Positions 7,333 to 15,589 of a stretch of 64,000 bases of DNA are shown piece by piece. Origin of the DNA: Flavobacterium sp. KACC 22761. Lineage in GTDB: Bacteria; Bacteroidota; Bacteroidia; Flavobacteriales; Flavobacteriaceae. The first letter of the stretch is position 1. Each line of letters opens with the position of its first letter. The translations under genes were made by a program, and so were the position numbers. Location: positions 1,984,001 through 2,048,000 of the forward strand of contig NZ_CP139148.1 of the NCBI RefSeq assembly GCF_034058155.1, read 5' to 3'. Under the pieces are notes generated by a model. It was not told the DNA's origin. It saw only the letters and a program-made list of their open reading frames with translations, and ran no database searches.

Positions 7333-8433
7333 TTATAATGCAATAGCTCCCTCTCCAATTTTGTCGCAAAGGTACTGACGATTCTGACAAAATACAACTA
7401 ATTCGTCTTGAATAAATTGTAATACTTTTTCGCTAACGTTTTCGGGATAAAGGACATGCACATTTGCTCCGGCATCAAGTGTAAAACACACAGGAATTTG
7501 AGTTTCATTTCTGAATTTCCATATTGCATTGATGATTTGTAGCGTATTTGGCTTCATCAAAATAAAATATGGCATTGAGGTCATCATCATAGCATGCAAA
7601 GTCAGTGCTTCACTTTCTACAACTTTGATGAATTCGTCTAAATTTCCATTTTCAAAAATGGCAATTAATTTATGCAGATTTTCATGTGCTTGCGCAAAAC
7701 GTCGTTCTGCATACGGATGATTGTGCATCAAATCGTGCCCAACCGTACTCGAAACTTGTTTTTCGCCTTTGTCAACTAATAAAATGGTATCTTGATAATT
7801 CTTGAAATTTTCATGAATAGCGTACGGAAATTCAACACCAAATAAATCGGTGCTTCCTTCTATGTTTGCTTGATTTCCCCAAACTACGACTTCGCCTTTT
7901 ACACTTCTACAAGCGCTTCCTGAACCTAAACGAGCAAGAAAAGATGCTTTTTGATAGAAATATTCATCCGTCATTTCTGGATTTAATTTTCTTTCCAAAC
8001 TCATAAAATTCATTGCCAAAGCTGCCATTCCAGAAGCCGAAGAAGCAATTCCAGAACTATGCGGAAACGTATTTTGAGTATCAATCGTAAAATGATAGTC
8101 TTTTAAAAATGGCAAATAAACTTCAACTCTTTCTAAAAACTTCTGAATCTTTGGTTTGAAATCTTCTTTTGGTTTTCCTTCAAAAAGCAAATCAAAAGAA
8201 AAATCGTTTGTCACATTGAGCGAAGTCGAAATGGCTCTTTTTTCGAAACCTAATTTCGTAATCGTTTTGCAATTATTCAAAGTAAAACTAACCGAAGGAT
8301 TTGCCGGAATCTGATTGTCTTTTTTCCCCCAATATTTCACTAATGCAATATTGCTTGGAGCGCTCCATTCAAAGTTTCCGTTTTCGATTGTTGAAGTATA
8401 TTTATTTGGAATAAAATCAGCTGCTGTAAACAT
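7333..8433 (-). CDS. mvaD: Diphosphomevalonate decarboxylase
   Basis: 366 residues. The N-terminal SAPSNIALVKYWGKKD is the hallmark of the family, followed by PANPSVSFTLNNC. The phosphate-binding loop FPHSSGIASSASGMAALA is near residue 125, and GSGSACRSV near residue 169 is also typical. The enzyme converts diphosphomevalonate to isopentenyl diphosphate with ATP. Residues ~67-75 (AISTSLNVT) are encoded by a sequence that matches a dispersed palindromic repeat (see 8210-8235), which looks like an in-frame insertion. A perfect TATCTTTG element precedes the gene, which probably heads the mvaD to ubiA unit. Confidence 0.92.
   Translation of the reverse strand: MFTAADFIPNKYTSTIENGNFEWSAPSNIALVKYWGKKDNQIPANPSVSFTLNNCKTITKLGFEKRAISTSLNVTNDFSFDLLFEGKPKEDFKPKIQKFLERVEVYLPFLKDYHFTIDTQNTFPHSSGIASSASGMAALAMNFMSLERKLNPEMTDEYFYQKASFLARLGSGSACRSVKGEVVVWGNQANIEGSTDLFGVEFPYAIHENFKNYQDTILLVDKGEKQVSSTVGHDLMHNHPYAERRFAQAHENLHKLIAIFENGNLDEFIKVVESEALTLHAMMMTSMPYFILMKPNTLQIINAIWKFRNETQIPVCFTLDAGANVHVLYPENVSEKVLQFIQDELVVFCQNRQYLCDKIGEGAIAL
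8210..8235. repeat. Dispersed REP-like repeat lying inside mvaD
   Basis: GTCACATTGAGCGAAGTCGA on the plus strand matches the arm of the intergenic hairpin at 19568-19589 (GTCACATCGAGCGGAATCGA on its minus strand) at 17 of 20 positions. It is read in frame by mvaD. Confidence 0.6.
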
Positions 8434-8450
8434 GAAATATAAAATTTTGG

Positions 8451-8458
8451 CAAAGATA
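8451..8458 (-). promoter_or_regulatory. -7 promoter element TATCTTTG for mvaD
   Basis: Exact match to TAnnTTTG on the minus strand, 17 bp before the ATG at 8433. No clear TTG at -33. Confidence 0.5.
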
Positions 8459-8515
8459 GTTTTTTCACCCTAAAGGGATAATTTTTTATCTATATGGTTT
8501 AAATTTTCTTTTGAC

Positions 8516-8523
8516 TATTTTTG
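8516..8523 (+). promoter_or_regulatory. -7 promoter element TATTTTTG for tspO
   Basis: Exact TAnnTTTG match 18 bp before the ATG at 8542; the region 19-20 bp upstream shows only a partial -33 (TGG). Its position, upstream of the ATG and overlapping the TTG at 8521, also argues against the TTG as the start. Confidence 0.4.
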
Positions 8524-8541
8524 ACTACAAAATTGAATAAA

Positions 8542-9018
8542 ATGAATAAGATTGTAAAAATCGTTATAGCTTTAATTGTTTGTCTTTCTGTTGGATATTC
8601 TGCAGGAGTGGTCACAAAACCAAGTATTGAGACTTGGTATGTAACATTGGAAAAACCAATATTTAATCCACCGAACTGGATTTTTATGCCCGTTTGGTCG
8701 TTACTTTACATTTTAATGGCAATTGCTGCTGCATTAGTTTGGGACAAAATAAAAGAAAATGCGGAAGAAGTAAAGAAAGCATTGCTTTTTTTCATTATTC
8801 AATTGATTTTAAATTCAATTTGGTCGTATTTATTCTTCGGATTAAAAAATCCGATGCTGGCTTTAATCGAAATTATTCTTTTATGGTTGATGATTTATGA
8901 AACGTATTTGAAGTTCATTAAAATCAATAAAACGGCTGGTTATTTATTAATTCCGTATTTGGCTTGGGTCGCTTTTGCTACGGTTTTGAATGCTAGTATT
9001 TGGTGGTTGAATAAGTAG
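8542..9018 (+). CDS. tspO: TspO/MBR family membrane protein
   Basis: 158 residues from ATG 8542 (an upstream TTG at 8521 overlaps the likely promoter). Five transmembrane helices and the family phrases WYVTLEKPIFNPPNWIFMPVW near residue 33, and NSIWSYLFFGLKNP near 96, mark the TspO/translocator protein family. TspO proteins bind porphyrins and other ligands in the membrane and are tied to stress and tetrapyrrole control; the role here is inferred only. Trp- and Asn-rich loops (WSLLYI, LNSIWSYLFFG) are intact. Single-gene unit, divergent from mvaD. Confidence 0.9.
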   Translation: MNKIVKIVIALIVCLSVGYSAGVVTKPSIETWYVTLEKPIFNPPNWIFMPVWSLLYILMAIAAALVWDKIKENAEEVKKALLFFIIQLILNSIWSYLFFGLKNPMLALIEIILLWLMIYETYLKFIKINKTAGYLLIPYLAWVAFATVLNASIWWLNK

Positions 9019-9069
9019 TTTCAGGTTTCAGATTTTTTTTGTTTCAGGTTTAATCAATATGTTTACTTT

Positions 9070-10065
9070 ATGAATAGATTAAAGTTTTTTCTAGTTGTTT
9101 TGGTTTTAATGTCATTTAAAACTTTTGCTTGTTTGAATTGGGAAATTAAAACTTTGAAGAATAAAGTTGAAATTTATAGAGATCGTGCACATCAATATGT
9201 TCCGAGAGGCCATCAATTTAAAATTAAAGATTTTTCAGGATTAATTTTAGATCTGGAAGAAGGATATAAAAAGACGAACGATGTCGATTATTTATCTGAC
9301 AAAGGTTATGTCTTAATCATTCAAGGGAAATATGATGAAGCATTAAAATTATATTTAGAGATTGAAAAAATTAAGCCTAACAGATATTCAACAGCGTCTA
9401 ATCTTGGAACATTGTATGAGTTAATGGGAGAAAACCAAAAGGCTTATGAATGGATTCAAAAGTCTATTAAAATTAATCCAAACTCGCACGAAGGATCAGA
9501 ATGGCTTCATCTTAAAATATTGGAAGCGAAGATTAAGAAAATTCAAAATCTAACAGGAGAATTTTTTATTGGCACTAATTTCGGTTCAGAAATTGTTGCG
9601 AAAACAAATCTTTCTAATGAAGAATTAACAAAGTTGCAAGATGCTATATTTTTTCAGTTAAATGAAAGAATTTCGTTTATAAAGCCAAAAGATCAGATTA
9701 TTTCTGTTTTACTTTTTGAATTAGGGAATATAGCTTCAATGAATGAAAATGTATTTAGTGAAACCTCGGAAATCTTTGAGCTATCAAGAAAATATGGCTT
9801 CCAAAGTAATGTGCTTAATGAGAGATTGCTCGTTTGCTATGAAAAAATGAATGAGTATAGTCTAAAAAATGGTAAAGAATTATATGAAAGCGCTGTTCAT
9901 GCAGACACATTGAGTGACAAATTAGCAAAAAGAATAAGAAAAAATGATGATATTTTTAATGAAGTATTAATCGGTTTTTCAATAATCACTTTGACATTAT
10001 TAATCTGCTCAGTTGTATTTTTCTTAAAATGGAAAAAGCTTAAGAATACTATTTCAGCTTCTTAA
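9070..10065 (+). CDS. Exported TPR-repeat protein with C-terminal membrane helix
   Basis: 331 residues. A signal-like hydrophobic N-terminus ends KTFACLNWE. Whether Cys20 is lipidated is unclear, because TFAC is a poor lipobox. Two or three tetratricopeptide repeats are visible at about residues 70-150 (GYVLIIQGKYDEALKLYLEI and NLGTLYELMGENQKAYEWI). A transmembrane helix near residues 300-320 is followed by a basic tail. TPRs mediate protein contacts; no enzyme motif is present. Its 3' end overlaps the convergent gene at 10049 by 17 bp. Confidence 0.75.
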   Translation: MNRLKFFLVVLVLMSFKTFACLNWEIKTLKNKVEIYRDRAHQYVPRGHQFKIKDFSGLILDLEEGYKKTNDVDYLSDKGYVLIIQGKYDEALKLYLEIEKIKPNRYSTASNLGTLYELMGENQKAYEWIQKSIKINPNSHEGSEWLHLKILEAKIKKIQNLTGEFFIGTNFGSEIVAKTNLSNEELTKLQDAIFFQLNERISFIKPKDQIISVLLFELGNIASMNENVFSETSEIFELSRKYGFQSNVLNERLLVCYEKMNEYSLKNGKELYESAVHADTLSDKLAKRIRKNDDIFNEVLIGFSIITLTLLICSVVFFLKWKKLKNTISAS

Positions 10066-10756
10066 ATTCTTCATTTTTAGCATAAAGAAAATCCATACAA
10101 GCCAGAACATTTGGATTTTCCAGAAGTGTTTTCGATTTCGGATCTGAGTCGCAAAAATCAATAAAAAGTTCTTTTTCCTCGGGTTTTAGTTTTAGATTTT
10201 TGATGAAAAAATCGGGAGGGCAATAAGCGGTTATCAGTTTCTTAAATCGATCATCATCAAGTTCAGTTTTTTTCTTCGGCTTACCTTTTAAAGGGAATGA
10301 AACTCGAAGAGCTTCTCTAATTGTATTGTCACTAACTCCTGTATTCCAGGATAAATCTTTGGCATTTTTGCTGATTAATACATCTGCAACAGCATCAGCA
10401 TCAACCTTAACTTTATCAAATTCAACCTTAGTTATGACAACTTCTTCCAATTCTTCAGGTTTCATAACTTTATTCACAATCAGATTATTTTGATTGATGT
10501 TTTCCTGAGAAATTTTCAACCTTGAGAAAAAAGAATCTTTATAGAAAAAAAGAAGACTGTCATGCGCTTTTACCAAAATTGAAAATTCTCCCAACTCATT
10601 TGTTTTAGTACTGATTTTAGTGGTCTTATTAATTACTTCCACTTTGTTAAGTGGCCTATTCTCTGAAAGAACTTTTCCGTTTAATAATTTTTCCGTTTGA
10701 GAAATACTGAGCTGATAGGTAAAAAAAGAAATGGTCGTGAGTAATTTTACTTTCAT
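10049..10756 (-). CDS. Exported carboxypeptidase-regulatory-like protein, paralogue 1
   Basis: 235 residues with a signal peptide (to about residue 19, SQ after the hydrophobic core). Residues ~25-105 form a carboxypeptidase-D-regulatory-like beta domain (LNGKVLSENRPLNKVEVINKT, then TKTNELGEFSILV, then LEEVVIT), the same fold that begins SusC proteins, but no TonB-dependent barrel follows. The C-terminal part is helical (LKPEEKELFIDFCDSDPKSK). The next gene upstream is a tandem paralogue, 10 bp away. It is probably a periplasmic or surface protein; no function can be assigned. Its stop overlaps the convergent TPR gene. Confidence 0.75.
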   Translation of the reverse strand: MKVKLLTTISFFTYQLSISQTEKLLNGKVLSENRPLNKVEVINKTTKISTKTNELGEFSILVKAHDSLLFFYKDSFFSRLKISQENINQNNLIVNKVMKPEELEEVVITKVEFDKVKVDADAVADVLISKNAKDLSWNTGVSDNTIREALRVSFPLKGKPKKKTELDDDRFKKLITAYCPPDFFIKNLKLKPEEKELFIDFCDSDPKSKTLLENPNVLACMDFLYAKNEEFKKLK

Positions 10757-10766
10757 TTAATGGATT

Positions 10767-11483
10767 TTAGTTTTTGCTTTCAGCATTTAATTTTTGAAAT
10801 TCTTTGTTTTTAGTGTGCAAAAAATCCATGGTGTAAAGCAAATTTTTTTGTTGCACAAGAATTTTAGCCTTGGGATCGGCGTCGCAAAATTGTAGAAACA
10901 ATTCTTTTTCTTCGGGTTTCAGTTTTAAATCATTTGTAAAAAAATCCAGTGGAACTGTCGCTTCAGCAAGTTTTTTAAAATCTAATTCTTTGAATTTTTC
11001 TTCGGCTTTTTTATGTTTTTTTCGAAATAGACTAAAAATAGCCATTAAATCGGCTCCATTTGCTATTGTTCCGTCGTAAACGCCTGTAGATAATGGCGGT
11101 CTTGGGACTATAATTGAGTTTTCATCGGCAGGACCAACTTTCGGAAACGTAATATTGGTAACAACCACTTCGTCAAGTTCTTCAGGCTTTAAAACCATAT
11201 TGACTATAAGATTGTTTTGATCAATAGTTTGCTGCCAGACTTTTACTCTTTTAAAATAATAATCTTTAGAGTAAAAAAGCAAACTGTCTTTTGGGCGAAC
11301 CAAAATAGAGAATTCTCCCAGTTCGTTTGTCCGCGTACTTGTTTTAGCCGTTTTATTGATTACTTCGACTTTGTCGAGAGGAATATTTTGCGAAAGAACC
11401 TTTCCGTTCAATGCTTTTTCGGTTTGAGAAACGCTAAGTTGATAAGTGAAAATAGAAATTGTGGTAAGTAATTTTACTCTCAT
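10767..11483 (-). CDS. Exported carboxypeptidase-regulatory-like protein, paralogue 2
   Basis: 238 residues and clearly duplicated with the gene at 10049-10756: same signal peptide (TTISIFTYQLS versus TTISFFTYQLS), same beta domain, same tail (LKPEEKELFLQFCDADPKAK). The middle (about residues 115-170) differs and has lost or gained sequence, including a PRPPLSTG stretch and a Lys-rich segment. It heads the pair. Members of this family are frequent in Flavobacterium as exported proteins of unknown role. Confidence 0.75.
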   Translation of the reverse strand: MRVKLLTTISIFTYQLSVSQTEKALNGKVLSQNIPLDKVEVINKTAKTSTRTNELGEFSILVRPKDSLLFYSKDYYFKRVKVWQQTIDQNNLIVNMVLKPEELDEVVVTNITFPKVGPADENSIIVPRPPLSTGVYDGTIANGADLMAIFSLFRKKHKKAEEKFKELDFKKLAEATVPLDFFTNDLKLKPEEKELFLQFCDADPKAKILVQQKNLLYTMDFLHTKNKEFQKLNAESKN

Positions 11484-11556
11484 ACAGGATTAATTAGTTG
11501 AGAGTAAAATTATTAGAATAGTCTTAACGAAAACTTACAGAATCTGTAAATTCTTG

Positions 11557-12231
11557 TTAATTAAACTGAATCGAGTTTTTGAATTTCTCCAATTCACCAT
11601 TGTTAACTAAAACAGGGCCGTGGCCAAAACACAATATTTTGGGTTGTAAGGAAGCTAATTTTAGTATTGATTTTCTATTGATTTCCTGATCTGCAGTAAA
11701 TAAATGAGGCGGTTCATGCAGACCAACTTTTGTAGTCAGCAAATTCATATTGGTCATCACATCACCTACAATCAAAACGCCGTCTTTCTCTCTGAAAAAA
11801 GATAAATGTCCACTCGAATGTCCTGGAGTTTCAATAACCGTAAATCCTCCAATTTGATCACCTTCTTTTAAGGTTTCAGAAACCAAATGTCCTTTTCCTG
11901 CCCAGAAGTTTTTCTGAAATTTTGAAATAATATGATTCGGATTTGGATATTCTGTAATGACATTTCCGTTTTCAGCGAATTCTTTTTCGGGTTCACTGCA
12001 TAAAAGTGGAATATTCAGCGTTTCGCAGATTATTTTACTGCTCCCCTGATGGTCGGCGTGGGCGTGCGTCAATGCGTGTTTGGCAACGGATTTGTCTTTT
12101 ATTGATTTTAATATTTTATTAGAAGAAGTTCTAATTCCTGCATCAATTAAAACATCTTCAATCAAATAACAATTGATCGCGTTTCTTGGAAATAACGAGA
12201 TTTGGTAAACGTCTTTGGCAATATTCTTCAT
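11557..12231 (-). CDS. Metallo-beta-lactamase fold hydrolase
   Basis: 224 residues from ATG 12231 (a TTG three codons earlier is ignored). The metal-binding motif HAHADHQGS is near residue 55, with further ligands in ETPGHSSGHLSF near 134, GDVMTN near 156 and CFGHGPVL near 204. Soluble, no signal peptide. The family covers glyoxalase II-like thioesterases, lactonases and others; the substrate is unknown. It lies 61 bp downstream of a Crp/Fnr regulator on the same strand, so the regulator may control it. Confidence 0.85.
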   Translation of the reverse strand: MKNIAKDVYQISLFPRNAINCYLIEDVLIDAGIRTSSNKILKSIKDKSVAKHALTHAHADHQGSSKIICETLNIPLLCSEPEKEFAENGNVITEYPNPNHIISKFQKNFWAGKGHLVSETLKEGDQIGGFTVIETPGHSSGHLSFFREKDGVLIVGDVMTNMNLLTTKVGLHEPPHLFTADQEINRKSILKLASLQPKILCFGHGPVLVNNGELEKFKNSIQFN

Positions 12232-12292
12232 CTTTTTCAAATTTTATTTTGGCAAAGATTTGAATTCCGTTTCTCAACTCACTTGATAAATG

Positions 12293-12865
12293 TTAAGAAA
12301 TATCCTGACGGATTCTACTCAGCGATTCTGGGGTAATTCCGAGAAAGGAAGCAATGTAAATTAAAGGCGTTCGCTGAATTATTTTGGCTGGAGCCGAAGC
12401 TAAAAAAGTCTGGTATTTTTCTTTGGCAGGAATCATTTGTAGTTTTAAAACGCGATCGGCCATGCAGAGATAATTTTGTTCGGCTAAAATTCTTCCAACA
12501 CGTTCCCAATTTGGAATTTCGTTATACAAAAACTGCATTTTCTCGAAAGTGATCGAAAGCACTTCGCAATCTTCGATACATTGAATATTTTCAAAAGAAA
12601 CAGATTGATTGATGAAACTGGAATACGAAGCAATAAAACCTTCATCACAGCTTAAATAAGTGGTAATTTCTTTTCCGTCTTTCAAATAATAAACACGAGC
12701 AAGACCTTCAACAATAAAGAAAATCTTGTTGCTGATTTTTCCCATTGAAGAAAGAAATTCTTTTGTCGTAAATCTTTCATATTCAAAACAAGAATCGATC
12801 TTTTCGATTTCTTTTTCAGAAAACGAAGCGATCGACAGTATTTGTTTTTGTAATTCAGCATTCAC
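12293..12865 (-). CDS. Crp/Fnr-family transcriptional regulator
   Basis: 190 residues. An N-terminal cyclic-nucleotide-binding-like beta roll occupies about residues 20-125 (KIFFIVEGLARVYYLKDGKEITTYL), then a short C-terminal helix-turn-helix (IASFLGITPESLSRIR). This short form is the usual one in Bacteroidota. The glycine-rich phosphate-binding cassette residues of cAMP-binding CRP are not evident, so the ligand is unknown. It is 3 bp downstream of the HAD gene, suggesting one transcript with 12869-13516 and possibly the MBL gene. Confidence 0.85.
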   Translation of the reverse strand: MNAELQKQILSIASFSEKEIEKIDSCFEYERFTTKEFLSSMGKISNKIFFIVEGLARVYYLKDGKEITTYLSCDEGFIASYSSFINQSVSFENIQCIEDCEVLSITFEKMQFLYNEIPNWERVGRILAEQNYLCMADRVLKLQMIPAKEKYQTFLASAPAKIIQRTPLIYIASFLGITPESLSRIRQDIS

Positions 12866-12868
12866 GAT

Positions 12869-13516
12869 TTACAATATTTCAATTAATTGTGAAGCATTAT
12901 TAATAACCACTTTTGCACCACTGTTTTTCAATTCTTCTTCAGTTCTGTAACCCCAAGTTACACCAACAGGAAACATATTGGCATTTATAGCCGTTTTCAT
13001 ATCAATGTCTGAATCGCCCACGAAAAGAATTTCTTCAGGTTTTAGATTCCATTTTTTGCTGATTTCTATCGCTTCAAACGGATTTGGTTTTTTAAGTTCT
13101 TCTGTACTCAAACCAACTGCTGTGTCAAATTGTTCTGGAAATATTTCCGATGCTATTTTCTTTGTCAATTCATCGGCTTTGTTAGAGAAAACGGCCATTT
13201 TGATGTTTTGTGAAGTCAGTTTTTCTAGCAGTTCAACAATTCCATCATAAGGTTTTGTTTTCAGCGTGCAGATTTTAGTGTATTCATCGACCATACATTC
13301 AAAACAACTTTCGATTTCATCATCAGAATTGTTTGTGGCAGGCAATGCTTTACTTACCAGATTTCGTAAACCGCTTCCGATAAAATATTGGTAAGTATCG
13401 TAATCATGTGTTGGGTAACTTAGAGCGGTAAGTACTTTGTTCATCGCATCTGAAATGTCGTGTAATGAGTTGACTAAAGTTCCGTCTAAATCAAAAATAA
13501 TTCCTTTAAATTTCAT
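12869..13516 (-). CDS. HAD-family phosphatase, phosphoglycolate phosphatase-like
   Basis: 215 residues with the HAD motifs: FDLDGTLVNS (nucleophile Asp) at residue 8, SNKAD near 108, and GDSDIDMKTA near 167. The cap domain lies between residues ~16 and 85. Phosphoglycolate phosphatase removes phosphate from 2-phosphoglycolate arising from DNA repair; other small phosphomonoesters are possible. Soluble. It lies 6 bp after the flavoprotein gene, so they are likely co-transcribed. Confidence 0.85.
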   Translation of the reverse strand: MKFKGIIFDLDGTLVNSLHDISDAMNKVLTALSYPTHDYDTYQYFIGSGLRNLVSKALPATNNSDDEIESCFECMVDEYTKICTLKTKPYDGIVELLEKLTSQNIKMAVFSNKADELTKKIASEIFPEQFDTAVGLSTEELKKPNPFEAIEISKKWNLKPEEILFVGDSDIDMKTAINANMFPVGVTWGYRTEEELKNSGAKVVINNASQLIEIL

Positions 13517-13522
13517 TTTGTA

Positions 13523-14731
13523 TTAAATATTTTGAGCCAGAATAAACCCGCTTGTCCAGGCATTCTGAAAATTAAATCCGCCAGTAATAGCGTCGATATT
13601 TACAATTTCCCCAGCAAAATAGAGATTTTCATGAATTTTGCTTTCCATGGTTTTGAAGTTGATTTCTTTTAAATCGATTCCGCCAGCAGTTACAAATTCT
13701 TCTTTAAAAGTACTTTTTCCGTTGACTTTAAATTCGGCTTTTGTTAATTGTGAAGTCAGATTCTGCAATTGATTTTTAGATAAATCGGCCCATTTAGTCT
13801 CTGAATCAATTCCCGAAGCCAAAGCCAAACTTTCCCACAAACGGTTTGGGAAATCAAAAGGAGATTTTTTAGAAACCGCTTTTTTAGCATGTTCCTGTTT
13901 TAAGTCTTTTAGGATTTTTTCGGCATCTTCAAAATCAACATCATTTAGCCAATTCACAAAAATGGTAAATTGATAATTTTTGTCGTGCAGAATTCGAGCG
14001 CCCCAAGCTGAAAGTTTTAAGATTGCTGGGCCGCTCATTCCCCAATGTGTAATCAATAAAGGCCCAGTTGATTCTAATTTAGTATCTTTTACATGCACAG
14101 TAGCTTGTGCCGCAACGCCTGGTAATTCTTTTATTCTCGAATCTTTGATGTTGAAAGTAAATAGGGAAGGAACTGGGCTTACAATTGCGTGTCCGTGTTC
14201 CTGAAGCATTTCCCATATTTTAGGATTGCTTCCTGTTGCCATTACTAATTTTTCGGTAGCGTAATTGTCGGTTTGCGTATCAATTTTCCAATGATTTTCT
14301 TTTTTGAAAATAGATTGTACACTTTGACCTGTCAAGACTTTTATGCCTAATTTTTCAGTTGCTTTTAAGAAACAATCTATAATAGTTTGTGATGAATTGG
14401 AAACAGGAAACATTCTGCCATCTTCTTCGATTTTTAATTCGACGCCGTGTTTTTCGAACCATTCAATTGTATCTCCCGAACAAAATTGATGAAAAGGCCC
14501 ACGAAGTTCTTTTTCGCCTCGAGGATAAAATTTTACTAATTCGTTAGGCTCAAAACAGGCGTGTGTAACGTTGCATCGTCCGCCTCCGGAAACACGGACT
14601 TTAGAAAGTACTTCTTTTCCTCTTTCTAAAATGGCAATTTTCAGTTTCGGATTTTTCTCTGCAATATTAATTGCCGTAAAAAAACCAGCAGCGCCTCCGC
14701 CAACGATTATTATGTCGAAATTTTTAATCAT
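13523..14731 (-). CDS. BaiN/HI0933-type NAD(P)/FAD-dependent oxidoreductase
   Basis: 402 residues from ATG 14731; the TTG upstream (14767) lies in repeat DNA and is rejected. The FAD-binding GGGAAGFFTA is near residue 11, followed by VSGGGRCNVTHACFEP near 47, a motif characteristic of the HI0933/BaiN flavoprotein family. A second FAD segment, FAGEIVNIDAITGGFNFQNAW, lies near the C-terminus. The family is soluble; few members are characterised and the substrate is unknown. It heads a minus-strand run of the flavoprotein, HAD and Crp genes. Confidence 0.85.
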   Translation of the reverse strand: MIKNFDIIIVGGGAAGFFTAINIAEKNPKLKIAILERGKEVLSKVRVSGGGRCNVTHACFEPNELVKFYPRGEKELRGPFHQFCSGDTIEWFEKHGVELKIEEDGRMFPVSNSSQTIIDCFLKATEKLGIKVLTGQSVQSIFKKENHWKIDTQTDNYATEKLVMATGSNPKIWEMLQEHGHAIVSPVPSLFTFNIKDSRIKELPGVAAQATVHVKDTKLESTGPLLITHWGMSGPAILKLSAWGARILHDKNYQFTIFVNWLNDVDFEDAEKILKDLKQEHAKKAVSKKSPFDFPNRLWESLALASGIDSETKWADLSKNQLQNLTSQLTKAEFKVNGKSTFKEEFVTAGGIDLKEINFKTMESKIHENLYFAGEIVNIDAITGGFNFQNAWTSGFILAQNI

Positions 14732-14741
14732 ATTTTTTTGG

Positions 14742-14898
14742 TTGCCACGAATTACACGAATTGGCACTAATTTTTTTAACTAGATTTTTTCTTTAACCAC
14801 ATATTGCACAAATTTTCGCAAATTAATTATTGCATTTAAATTTGTGAAAATTTGTGCAATTTGTGGCAAAAAAACTTTTAATCTGTGGCTATTTTTAA
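14742..14898. repeat. Palindromic intergenic repeat (CACAAATT/AATTTGTG family)
   Basis: The arms CCACATATTGCACAAATTTTCGC at 14797 and GTGAAAATTTGTGCAATTTGTGG near 14844-14866 are inverted repeats matching at 26 of 28 positions over their full length. On one side is TGCCACGAATTACACGAATT, and on the other AATCTGTGGCT. The same words recur at 17471-17619. No gene is seen in 14732-14901. Confidence 0.6.
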
Positions 14899-14901
14899 AC
14901 T

Positions 14902-15579
14902 TTATATTTTGTCTGGATTATCAGAGATAATTCCGTTTACTTTATAACTTTTTACTTTTTGAATGTCTTCTTCTGAATTAACTGTCCAAGGTAAAACTAG
15001 AAAACCTTTTTTCTGCATTTGATGAACATTTTCTTCGTTCAATAAATTAAAATCGGGGTTAATGGCTTTTGCTTTTATTTTTTCGGCGAAAGCCAAAGCG
15101 GTATTTATATCTTCTTCTGTTAAAACACCAATTGGGATATTTGGATTTAGGTTTGCTGTTTCCTCTAACATATTCCAATCGAAACTTGAAATAATGAAAT
15201 CCTCGTATTTCCAGTTTTTGACTGAAACATACTCTTCTATTAAAGCCACAACTTTGTTTGGAGTGTTTAAACCTTTTAATTCGATATTGATCAGACATTT
15301 TTTGTCGACTAAATCGAAAACCTCGTTTAAAGTTGGGATTTGGAATCTTCCATCAATCAAAAACGATTTTAATTCCGATAAAGTAAAATCGTTTACAAGG
15401 CCTTTTCCATTAGTTGTTCTATCGATGGTTTCGTCGTGAATTACGATTATATGCCCATCTGAACTCAAATGAACGTCAAGTTCAATTCCATCTGAATTTA
15501 GGTCTAAGGCTTTTTGAAAAGCTTGTAAAGTGTTTTCAGGTTCGTAGGCTTTGGCACCTCTATGTGCGATTTTGAGCAT
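14902..15579 (-). CDS. Glycerophosphodiester phosphodiesterase (GDPD) family enzyme
   Basis: 225 residues from ATG 15579; the upstream TTG extension crosses repeat DNA and is not used. IAHRGAKAYEPENTLQAF at residue 4 and GIELDVHLSSDGHIIVIHDE near 36 are the GDPD signatures (catalytic His pair, metal-binding Glu/Asp). The C-terminal WTVNSEED motif near 198 fits too. It hydrolyses glycerophosphodiesters to glycerol 3-phosphate and an alcohol. No signal peptide is visible, so a cytoplasmic location is inferred. It stands alone between repeat clusters. Confidence 0.9.
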   Translation of the reverse strand: MLKIAHRGAKAYEPENTLQAFQKALDLNSDGIELDVHLSSDGHIIVIHDETIDRTTNGKGLVNDFTLSELKSFLIDGRFQIPTLNEVFDLVDKKCLINIELKGLNTPNKVVALIEEYVSVKNWKYEDFIISSFDWNMLEETANLNPNIPIGVLTEEDINTALAFAEKIKAKAINPDFNLLNEENVHQMQKKGFLVLPWTVNSEEDIQKVKSYKVNGIISDNPDKI

Positions 15580-15589
15580 CTGTTGCGAG

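Noticed and set aside
15062..15439. Plus-strand open frame of 125 residues opposite the GDPD gene
   Set aside because: It is a mirror of a well-conserved GDPD coding frame and has no independent signal.
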